Shown: positions 15,231 to 20,775 of the stretch, piece by piece
Layout of the letters: every line of letters begins with the position of its first letter
Position numbering within the stretch: the first letter of the stretch is position 1
NCBI GenBank assembly: GCA_023416745.1
Contig: JAEZHF010000081.1
Span: forward strand, 1 to 20,775
Reading direction: 5' to 3'
DNA: 20,775 nucleotides
From: Bacillota bacterium
GTDB lineage: Bacteria; Bacillota; Clostridia; Christensenellales; SZUA-584
The notes under the pieces: generated by a model
What the model saw: the letters and a program-made list of their open reading frames with translations, nothing else
Told to the model about the DNA's origin: nothing
Databases searched by the model: none
Program-made: the position numbers and the translations under genes

Positions 15231-16027
15231 TAAATATGCTTGATCGTACCCCCGTCAATGAGTATGGCGTTGCCGTTCACACCGTCGTTGATGGCTGCGA
15301 ACAGCACCGTTTTGGATACCTCGTCAACCGTCAGGAACCGCTGGATAAGCGAATCCCTGTCCTGGCCGGTGGTGTAGTAGTTTTTCATGGCTTCCTCCAC
15401 CGTACAGCCATCGCGCTCGGCAATCGCCTTAATGTAGTCCGCCACGCCCTCCGTCCAGGTGGCGACGGGCAGCACGCTGTTGACGGTGACTTTTGAGCCT
15501 TTCGTCAGCTCGGCCAAACCGCGGCTGAGGCCGATCATGCAGGATTTGGTGGCGGAATAATGAATCATGTCGGCGTTGGGGCGCAGCCCGGCTTCGCTGG
15601 CGATATTGATTATTTTGCCGGAATTTCTGGCAAGCATTTCGGGCAGCACCAGGCGGCAAAGCCTGACGACGCTCATGATATTGACATTGAAAATGTTGAA
15701 CCATTCGTCATCCGTCACCTCGGCGAATTTTTTGACAAAATATATGCCGGTGTTGTTGATAAGTATGTCGATGGGGCCGCCCTCGGAGCTTTTCTCGTAC
15801 AGCGACTGAACGCCTTCGGGCATGGATATGTCCGCCGCGATGCCGCTGACAACAGCCTGGGGATACTTGACGGCAATCTGGTCGCGCACCTTTTTTACCG
15901 TTTCCTCGTTGCGGCCGTTCACAATCACATTTGAGCCCTCTTCAGCGAACATCTCCGCTATGCCCCGGCCAAGTCCCAAGGTGGAGCCGGTGACGAGCAC
16001 TTTCTTTCCATCCAATCCGGTTTTCAT
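15230..16027 (-). CDS. Classical SDR-family oxidoreductase
   Basis: A 265-residue NAD(P)-dependent dehydrogenase of the FabG-like fold. It has TGSTLGLG (13-20) for cofactor binding, NNTG (91-94, the usual NNAG with Ala replaced by Thr), catalytic Ser144, Tyr157 and Lys161 in HYSATK, and a C-terminal NAILIDGGTIKHI. The tail MKNYYTTGQDRDSLIQR-like segment before the end covers the substrate side, so the substrate cannot be named. AAGGAG precedes the ATG. It stands alone on the minus strand, divergent from the phosphotriesterase-like gene, and its promoter carries two phased dyads. A shared pathway with the divergent genes is possible but not shown. Confidence 0.9.
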   Translation of the reverse strand: MKTGLDGKKVLVTGSTLGLGRGIAEMFAEEGSNVIVNGRNEETVKKVRDQIAVKYPQAVVSGIAADISMPEGVQSLYEKSSEGGPIDILINNTGIYFVKKFAEVTDDEWFNIFNVNIMSVVRLCRLVLPEMLARNSGKIINIASEAGLRPNADMIHYSATKSCMIGLSRGLAELTKGSKVTVNSVLPVATWTEGVADYIKAIAERDGCTVEEAMKNYYTTGQDRDSLIQRFLTVDEVSKTVLFAAINDGVNGNAILIDGGTIKHI

Positions 16028-16117
16028 TTTACATTCTCCTTTTTACAATTTAGAATAAATTAATGGGATATTGCCGATTGAGCATTGACAGTGTAGCTTG
16101 GGTACATGATTTTATGA

Positions 16118-16149
16118 ATTGTATACAATAAAAAGAAATTGAATACAAT
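16118..16149 (-). promoter_or_regulatory. SDR promoter overlaid by two phased operator dyads
   Basis: ATTGTATACAAT (16118-16129) is a perfect 12-bp palindrome; ATTGAATACAAT (16138-16149) is the same with one mismatch. Their starts are 20 bp apart, about two helical turns. On the minus strand TTGTAT (16143-16148) and TATACA (16120-16125) form a -35/-10 pair with a 17-base spacer, so each dyad covers one promoter element. The TTGTATACAA form is common for GntR-family and similar dimeric repressors. No such regulator gene is visible in the window. Confidence 0.65.
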
Positions 16150-16173
16150 TCCATTATAAAAACCGGAGGCTCT

Positions 16174-16245
16174 ATGGTCAACCGGAGGTTCTTCAAATTT
16201 TTTGTTATTTTATTTGCTATATTTGTTTATTGTTTGACTTGTTGA
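16174..16245 (+). CDS. Possible 23-residue single-span membrane peptide
   Basis: An ATG five bases after GGAGG opens a 23-codon frame ending in TGA at 16243-16245. The peptide starts MVNRRFFKFF and continues as an unbroken hydrophobic stretch rich in Phe, Ile, Leu and Val ending in Tyr-Cys-Leu-Thr-Cys: a positively charged N-terminus followed by one membrane span, with two cysteines at the end. It lies just downstream of the paired dyads. A plus-strand TTGACA at 16085-16090 has only a weak -10. The coding region is T-rich, so a chance hydrophobic frame cannot be ruled out. Confidence 0.3.
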   Translation: MVNRRFFKFFVILFAIFVYCLTC

Positions 16246-16268
16246 CGCGGGGATTGCGGGCTGCATGA

Positions 16269-16297
16269 TGGACAACCGTTCGGGCGGCTGATATAAT
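16269..16297 (+). promoter_or_regulatory. Promoter of the phosphotriesterase-like gene
   Basis: TGGACA (16269-16274), a 17-base spacer and perfect TATAAT (16292-16297), about 40 bases upstream of the ATG at 16336. Confidence 0.75.
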
Positions 16298-16335
16298 GAA
16301 CCGAAAAGCCACGACATCCGAAAGTGAGTGCATTG

Positions 16336-17262
16336 ATGGGTCAGATAATCCGTACATTGATGGGAGATATTGCGCCGGAAGCACTGGGCTGGTGCCAGTG
16401 CCACGAGCATCTTTTTCTTGAGGACGGGCCGTCCCGCCAGGTGAGCGGCTCGCTGTACATGGACGACTACGGCAAGTCGCTCGCGGAGCTGAAGCTGTAC
16501 AAAAACGCAGGCGGCGTGAGCCTCGTGGACGCGCAGCCCTTTGGGTGCGGGCGCATGGCAAAGGAACTGGCGCGGGCCTCACAGGAATCCGGTGTCAATA
16601 TCGTATCGGTCACCGGCTTCCACAAGACGGAGTTCATGCTGGATGGCATACTAAACAAGGGCGGCGATGCACTCACCCGCATCTACATCGACGAAGTGAC
16701 AACAGGCATGGATGGCCTTTCCGCAAGGGCGGGCATTGTGAAATGCGCCGCTGTTCCGGGCGAGATGAACGCAAACGCCAATTACGCCATGCTCTTTGAA
16801 GCGGCGGCGCACGCGGCGGCGGAGACAGGTGCACCGGTGCTGGTGCATATGGATACGCGTGCGGACGCGATGAAGCTGCTGTCCTACTACTCACGCTTCG
16901 GCATCAAGCCAAGCCGCGTGATCATCTGCCACATGGACCGGGCGTGCGCCGATGTCGGTGTGCATGAGGCGGTGGCGGAAGCGGGCGCGTACCTCGAATA
17001 CGACACGATACACCGTTTGAAATACAAGAGCGACGAAGACGAAATAAAGCTGATCGCGCACATGACAGAGCGCGGTTTTGCCGATAAGCTGCTGGTGGGC
17101 ATGGATACCACCAATGAGCGGCTGAAGAGCTACGGCGCGGCGTTCGGGCTGGACTTCATACTGGAGACATTCCGCCGCATGCTGGCGGAGCACATCGGGC
17201 AAGCCGTGGTGGATACCATCACCGTCGCAAACCCAGCCAAAGCGCTGGTGATGTCCCGATAA
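16336..17262 (+). CDS. Phosphotriesterase-family metallohydrolase (possible lactonase)
   Basis: A 308-residue amidohydrolase-superfamily protein. Metal ligands expected for a binuclear centre are visible: His23 and His25 in CHEHLF, Lys136 in GIVKCAAV (the carboxylated-Lys position), His171 in VLVHMD, His199 in IICHMDR and Asp257 in LVGMDTTNE. The N-terminus TLMGDIAPEALG is the family signature. Many bacterial members are lactonases rather than phosphotriesterases, so the substrate is open. Two starts are possible: GTG at 16324 and ATG at 16336; neither has a strong ribosome binding site, and the ATG is chosen because it fits the family start better. It has its own promoter and lies 309 bases upstream of the dehydratase-like trio, on the same strand. 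Confidence 0.88.
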   Translation: MGQIIRTLMGDIAPEALGWCQCHEHLFLEDGPSRQVSGSLYMDDYGKSLAELKLYKNAGGVSLVDAQPFGCGRMAKELARASQESGVNIVSVTGFHKTEFMLDGILNKGGDALTRIYIDEVTTGMDGLSARAGIVKCAAVPGEMNANANYAMLFEAAAHAAAETGAPVLVHMDTRADAMKLLSYYSRFGIKPSRVIICHMDRACADVGVHEAVAEAGAYLEYDTIHRLKYKSDEDEIKLIAHMTERGFADKLLVGMDTTNERLKSYGAAFGLDFILETFRRMLAEHIGQAVVDTITVANPAKALVMSR

Positions 17263-17290
17263 CATTTGCCCGTATATACCGGACGGAGCA

Positions 17291-17327
17291 CCTCAGATGG
17301 GGATGCTTCGCTTTGCTCTGCATGACA
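17291..17327 (-). repeat. Widespread intergenic repeat fragment (translated CHAEQSEASP type)
   Basis: On the minus strand the sequence TGTCATGCAGAGCAAAGCGA and its continuation to CTGAGG resembles the dispersed TGTCATTCTGAGCGnAGCGAAGnATC repeat found in many bacteria. It would read CHAEQSEASPSE if translated. The rest of the gene-free stretch 17263-17571 shows no clear promoter, terminator or gene. Confidence 0.6.
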
Positions 17328-17571
17328 GCAAGCCGAGAGCAAGAGCGCGCTCCATCATCATGACAAATGCACCTTTTTAATACTCTGAAGCGTCATGCAA
17401 ATCGCGTTTTTTCCAGGGCGGCAATACAATCAAGCGGTGCCCGAATCCGGATGTGCCGCGTCATTTTTATCGGCATATATGCTTTCAGTCACATCAACAT
17501 TCATCAGTGCCAATATCAAGCAGAATATTTTCGCGCAGCCGCGCAAAGCCTATTTTCATGGAGATGAGCAT

Positions 17572-18516
17572 ATGGTGATCGGCATACCGAACGGTCTTCT
17601 TTTTTGCATTTACCGCGAGTTTGCGCGCGTGTTTTTTTCCGGCCTAGGCGCGGAGGTCGTCGTGTCACCCGCGACGGACAAGAGCATACTGGATGCGGGC
17701 GTGCGCAGCTGCGAAAGCGAAGCATGTCTGCCCATCAAGCTGTTCTGCGGGCACACCGCGTGGCTGTCAGCGCGCTGCGACGCCATACTTGCGCCGCGGC
17801 TGATGCGCGTCACCAAGCGGCAAAGCGTCTGCCCGAAGTTCTGCGGCATCTCCGAGCTGGCGCGGCAGGCGGCGAACGGTACGAGGCTGATCGATTCCCC
17901 GCTATACGATGTAACGGGCGGCGGACTCAAAGCCTGGGCGCGTGACGCGTCGCGTACAATAGGGGCGGGGAGCCGCTGGGCTGACGCGTATGAGCAGGCC
18001 GTGGCGGCGCAGCAGGCGTATCCGGCGGGGATAAGCGATGAGGGTTATCCGTATACCGTGGCGCTCATCGGCCATGCTTACAATATTTACGATAAGTTTG
18101 TCAATATGGATCTGATCCGCAAACTGCACGCGTTGGGCATCGGTATCATAACGCACGAGCGCGTGAACGATGCTCACATCGCCGCGCAGATGGGCGCGCT
18201 CACCAAGCCGCCGTTCTGGTATTACGCACAGCGTTATTACGGTGCGGCGCTGCACCTGCTGAGCAGCGGGCAGACGGATGGGGTTATCTACGTGTCCGCG
18301 TTCGGATGCGGCGTGGATTCGGTTGTGGAGGCGCTGATACGCGACGCTGCTGAAAACGCCGCGATGATGACGCTGAAGCTGGACGAGCACACCGGGGAGG
18401 CGGGTTTCGACACGCGGCTGGAGGCGTTTGCGGACATGCTGCAAAGGAGGAAGTGCATTGGTACTGACGATACCCCGGCTGGGGAATACGCATATGGCCA
18501 TGCGGGCGCTGTGTAA
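17572..18516 (+). CDS. 2-hydroxyacyl-CoA dehydratase/DUF2229-type Cys-rich protein, partner A
   Basis: A 314-residue protein related to the activase-associated DUF2229/HgdB-type family. It starts MVIGIPNGLLFCIYREFARVFF, then GAEVVVSPATDKSILDAGV and the conserved EACLPIKLFCGH (Cys52), VCPKFCG (Cys87, Cys91) and SAFGCGVDS. These cysteines are candidates for binding an Fe-S cluster. The start at 17572 has GGAGATGAG upstream and fits the family; the frame is open to 17395, but that part is unrelated. The last 59 bases overlap partner B. The C-terminus (DEHTGEAGFDTRLEAFADML) matches partner B's, so the two are tandem paralogues. The reaction is unknown. Confidence 0.82.
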   Translation: MVIGIPNGLLFCIYREFARVFFSGLGAEVVVSPATDKSILDAGVRSCESEACLPIKLFCGHTAWLSARCDAILAPRLMRVTKRQSVCPKFCGISELARQAANGTRLIDSPLYDVTGGGLKAWARDASRTIGAGSRWADAYEQAVAAQQAYPAGISDEGYPYTVALIGHAYNIYDKFVNMDLIRKLHALGIGIITHERVNDAHIAAQMGALTKPPFWYYAQRYYGAALHLLSSGQTDGVIYVSAFGCGVDSVVEALIRDAAENAAMMTLKLDEHTGEAGFDTRLEAFADMLQRRKCIGTDDTPAGEYAYGHAGAV

Positions 18517-19540
18517 CGCGCTGGGCATCGGCTTTGTTGTGCCGGAGAACAACCGGACGATCATGCAGCGCGGCGCGGCGGTCGCGCCTGAGGATATGTG
18601 CCTGCCCTTCAAGATTATGATGGGCAACTTCATGGACGGATTTGAGCGGGGGGCGAACACCGTATTGATCACGGGCAGCTGCGGCCCTTGCCGTTTTGGG
18701 GAATACGGTGAGCTGTTCGCGCGGCTGCTGAAAAAAGCCGGATATCCCGCGGACGTGATCGTGATCGATGCGCCGTCCGAGATCGGACTCGGTACGCTGC
18801 TGGGCCGCTTCGGGCAGATCGGCAAAGCCAGCCGCGTCTCAAAGGCGGCCAAGCTGGCGGCGCTGCGGCAGGCTTACCGTATGTTGAAGCAGGCGGACGC
18901 GCTGGACGCGGTAGCGCATCGTACAGCGGGATACGAGGTGTGCCCCGGCGCATGCGGACGCGAGCTGGATGCGTGCCGCTGCGACATGCTCACTGTGAGG
19001 GGGACACGCGCGGCGCTGCATGCGCTGAAGACACACCGGCAGAACCTGCGGCGAATCGCTGTGGACGCGGCGAAAACGCCGCTCCGTGTCGCGATCGCGG
19101 GGGAGATATATTCGATGTTCGAGCCGTACGCCAACCTCAATATAGAGGAACGGCTGATGCGCATGGGCGTGTCTACGCAGCGACTGCTGACGCCTTCGTG
19201 GTGGCTGCGCGATCTGGCTTTGAAGCCTCTGCACCTGAACTCGCCCGAGGTGAAGCGCAATTCCGCCCCGTATCTGCCCGTCAGCGTGGGCGGGCACGCG
19301 CAGGAGACTATCGCTCATGCCGTGAAAGCGCGCAAGTCAGGCATGGATGGTGTGATACAAATATTCCCGATGGGCTGCATGCCCGAGATCGTTGCCAAGG
19401 CGGCACTGCACGAGACGGGGCAGCCTGTACTGACACTGGTGGTGGACGAGATGACGGGCGATGCGGGCTACGACACGCGCATCGAGGCATTTCTGGATAT
19501 GCTGGAGGCACGGCGGAGGCGGGCGGCGTTATGGGCATAG
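18458..19540 (+). CDS. 2-hydroxyacyl-CoA dehydratase/DUF2229-type Cys-rich protein, partner B
   Basis: A 360-residue paralogue of partner A. The best start is TTG at 18458 with AAAGGAGG seven bases upstream, giving (M)VLTIPRLGNTHMAMRALCNALG, which matches homologue N-termini; an upstream ATG at 18428 lies within partner A. Key segments are MCLPFKIMMGN (Cys48), GSCGPCRFGEYGE (Cys75, Cys78), CPGACGRELDACRC and FPMGCMPE, all of which could ligate Fe-S clusters. GxCGPCRFGxYGE is typical of the DUF2229/activase-related family, where the A-B-like region is often fused to the activase. Its stop overlaps the activase start by ten bases. In this locus the three parts are separate genes with the ATPase last. 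Confidence 0.82.
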   Translation: MVLTIPRLGNTHMAMRALCNALGIGFVVPENNRTIMQRGAAVAPEDMCLPFKIMMGNFMDGFERGANTVLITGSCGPCRFGEYGELFARLLKKAGYPADVIVIDAPSEIGLGTLLGRFGQIGKASRVSKAAKLAALRQAYRMLKQADALDAVAHRTAGYEVCPGACGRELDACRCDMLTVRGTRAALHALKTHRQNLRRIAVDAAKTPLRVAIAGEIYSMFEPYANLNIEERLMRMGVSTQRLLTPSWWLRDLALKPLHLNSPEVKRNSAPYLPVSVGGHAQETIAHAVKARKSGMDGVIQIFPMGCMPEIVAKAALHETGQPVLTLVVDEMTGDAGYDTRIEAFLDMLEARRRRAALWA

Positions 19541-20517
19541 GCGGCAAACTGTCTCTCGGCGTTGATGTGGGCTCTGTCAGTACCAACCTTGTGGTGGTGG
19601 GCGAGGGCGGCGAGGTGATGGCGCGGCTGTATCTGCCGACCAGCGGACGGCCGCTCGTTGCACTGCGCAGCGGCATGGCGGAGCTGGCGGCGCAGTTCGG
19701 CGACGCGGATATCGGCTCCTGCGGCGTCACCGGCAGCGGGCGGCAGCTGGCGGCGGCGGTGGTGGGCGCGGACATCGTCAAGAACGAGATCACCACGCAC
19801 GCGGCGGCGGCCTGCCACGTACAGCCTGACGTACGCACGATACTGGAGATCGGCGGACAGGATTCAAAGATCATTCATATTGAGGACGGCTGCGTGACTG
19901 ATTTTGCCATGAACACAGTGTGCGCCGCGGGCACCGGTTCGTTCCTTGACCGTCAGGCGCAGCGGCTCGGTATGCCCATATCGGCGTTCGGCGAATGCGC
20001 GCTGCGCAGCACGTCGCCGATGCGCATCGCGGGGCGGTGCGCGGTGTTTGCGGAGTCGGACATGATCAGCAAGCAGCAGGCGGGGCACAGTACTGAGGAT
20101 ATCGTCGCGGGGTTGTGCGAGGCGCTGGTGCGCAACTACCTCAACAACCTCGCCAGCCACAAAAAGCCCGAACCGCCCGTCGTGTTTCAGGGCGGCGTGG
20201 CGGCGAACGCGGGCATTGTGGCGGCGTTTGAGCAGGCGTTGGGCACACGCGTTATCGTCCCGCAGCATCACGACGTGATGGGCGCTTACGGCGCGGCACT
20301 GATGGCGTGCGAGGCGGGCGGTGTAACGCAGTTTATGGGTTTTGCCTTCGCCGCGGACGAGTTGCTGACAAAGGGTTTCGAGTGCGCGGGCTGTGCCAAC
20401 CGCTGCGAGGTGGTGGCGCTGATGCGCGGCGGCGCGCCTGTGGCTTACTGGGGCGACCGCTGCGGCAAGTGGAGCTCCAAGCCCGTTGCGCGGGATACTG
20501 TCTCGACTGGCGCGTAG
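19531..20517 (+). CDS. BadF/HgdC-family ATPase activase (acyl-CoA dehydratase activator type)
   Basis: A 328-residue ASKHA-fold ATPase that drives low-potential electron transfer to a partner. It shows GVDVGSVSTN at 10-19, GVTGSGR (65-71), EIGGQDSK (106-113) and the cluster-binding pair Cys131 in MNTVCAAGTGSFLD and Cys170 in GRCAVFAESDMIS; the 39-residue spacing equals that of HgdC Cys127/Cys166, so a homodimer sharing one [4Fe-4S] is expected. GGVAANAGIV at 221-230 closes the ATPase fold. A C-terminal C285-x2-C288-x3-C292...C311 motif is an addition also found in the fused activases. The ATG at 19531 lies inside partner B; longer frames upstream are out of register with homology. A terminator follows at 20626. 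Confidence 0.9.
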   Translation: MGIGGKLSLGVDVGSVSTNLVVVGEGGEVMARLYLPTSGRPLVALRSGMAELAAQFGDADIGSCGVTGSGRQLAAAVVGADIVKNEITTHAAAACHVQPDVRTILEIGGQDSKIIHIEDGCVTDFAMNTVCAAGTGSFLDRQAQRLGMPISAFGECALRSTSPMRIAGRCAVFAESDMISKQQAGHSTEDIVAGLCEALVRNYLNNLASHKKPEPPVVFQGGVAANAGIVAAFEQALGTRVIVPQHHDVMGAYGAALMACEAGGVTQFMGFAFAADELLTKGFECAGCANRCEVVALMRGGAPVAYWGDRCGKWSSKPVARDTVSTGA

Positions 20518-20548
20518 TTTTGGGTCATGTTTGAAGGTCGACGACATC

Positions 20549-20644
20549 GGAGGCTCTGCCTCCAAACCACCCCTCATACCCCTTTGGGGCACGCTAGGGA
20601 CTTGTCCTTTGATAATCCCACTTGGAAACTGCCAAGGGCAGTTT
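20549..20644 (-). repeat. Dispersed intergenic repeat, copy 2
   Basis: Read on the minus strand it aligns with 6043-6162: hairpin end (AACTGCC...GGCAGTT), GGGATTATCAAAGGACAAGT, TCCCTAGC, GTGCCCC, GGGGTGGTTTGGAGGC and the palindrome GGAGGCAGAGCCTCC (20549-20563). It lies directly after the activase gene. The hairpin end doubles as the terminator listed separately. Confidence 0.65.
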
Positions 20645-20650
20645 TCTTAT
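20626..20650 (+). terminator. Terminator of the dehydratase-like operon
   Basis: AAACTGCC (20626-20633) and GGCAGTTT (20637-20644), an 8-bp stem with a 3-base loop, followed by TCTTATTTATA. It is 108 bases after the activase stop. Confidence 0.75.
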
Positions 20651-20661
20651 TTATATGCGAA

Positions 20662-20775
20662 AACCCCCAGTTCGACTGGGGGTTCGGGAAAGCTTAAAGC
20701 TATAAGTAGCCATCCATCGCGCACTCTGGTAGGATGCAAGCAGGTCTGCCAACCGCAAACATCAAAAAGGAGGAC
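20662..20775 (+). mobile_element. Structured leader at the window edge, possible left end of an IS200-like element
   Basis: A perfect 9-bp hairpin AACCCCCAG-TTCGA-CTGGGGGTT (20662-20684) is followed by about 80 bases without a frame and by AAAAAGGAGGAC at the very end (20764-20775), a strong ribosome binding site for a gene just outside. On the minus strand the hairpin is followed by TTTT, so it may also terminate leftward reading. A strong left-end hairpin plus a long leader before the transposase is typical of IS200 elements. No transposase codon is visible, so this is a suggestion from layout and recalled resemblance; a leader RNA of another gene is the alternative. Confidence 0.4.

Noticed and set aside
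17395..17571. Upstream extension of partner A (59 codons)
   Set aside because: No similarity to the family, no ribosome binding site at the first ATG, and the start at 17572 has a good site and fits the conserved N-terminus.
18940..19530. Long N-terminal extension of the activase frame
   Set aside because: The upstream part is out-of-frame translation of partner B; activase homology starts at the ATG at 19531.

Overview
The window reads as GC-rich chromosomal DNA from a strictly anaerobic Firmicute, most likely an uncultured Clostridia-type organism; this is inferred from content, not proven. Indicators are Rrf2-controlled NifS/NifU-type Fe-S assembly, an EpsC-type serine acetyltransferase, a MetA with the acetyl-CoA-type residue, FeoAB, an oxygen-sensitive CoA-dehydratase-type activase, a clostridial-style collagen-like surface protein, strong GGAGG ribosome binding sites and sigma-A-type promoters. 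No rRNA, tRNA or CRISPR array was seen.

Layout. (1) 1-425, minus strand: 5' part of a collagen-like protein gene that leaves the window. (2) 496-4945: sulfur and Fe-S block. A Cys-rich Rrf2 regulator and cysE run leftwards; from the shared intergenic region nifS, nifU, a second Rrf2 regulator without a cysteine cluster, and metA run rightwards. This links cysteine synthesis, sulfur mobilisation, Fe-S scaffold and methionine entry. (3) 5039-5989: pyridoxal/pyridoxamine kinase under its own promoter, possibly supplying the PLP that NifS needs. (4) 6193-12392, minus strand: a CDP-sugar/glycosyltransferase operon transcribed rfbF, a giant double-glycosyltransferase gene, an NDP-sugar SDR, rfbG. 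(5) 12565-15163, plus strand: feoA-feoB preceded by TTAG-N6-CTAA dyads that look like DtxR/IdeR-family operators. (6) 15230-16335: a classical SDR gene on the minus strand, and a regulatory region with two 12-bp dyads exactly 20 bp apart lying on its -35 and -10, plus a possible 23-residue membrane peptide. (7) 16269-20517, plus strand: a phosphotriesterase-like metallohydrolase, then three overlapping genes (two tandem paralogues of the 2-hydroxyacyl-CoA dehydratase/DUF2229 type and a BadF/HgdC-type ATPase activase). (8) 20518-20775: a terminator inside a dispersed repeat whose partner copy lies at 6043-6162, followed by a structured leader ending in a ribosome binding site, possibly the left end of an IS200-like element.

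The least explained parts are the split dehydratase-like trio (two Cys-rich partners plus activase, substrate unknown), the double-GT protein with a roughly 450-residue Ala/Gln/Pro-rich N-terminal extension, and the regulatory region 16085-16297.
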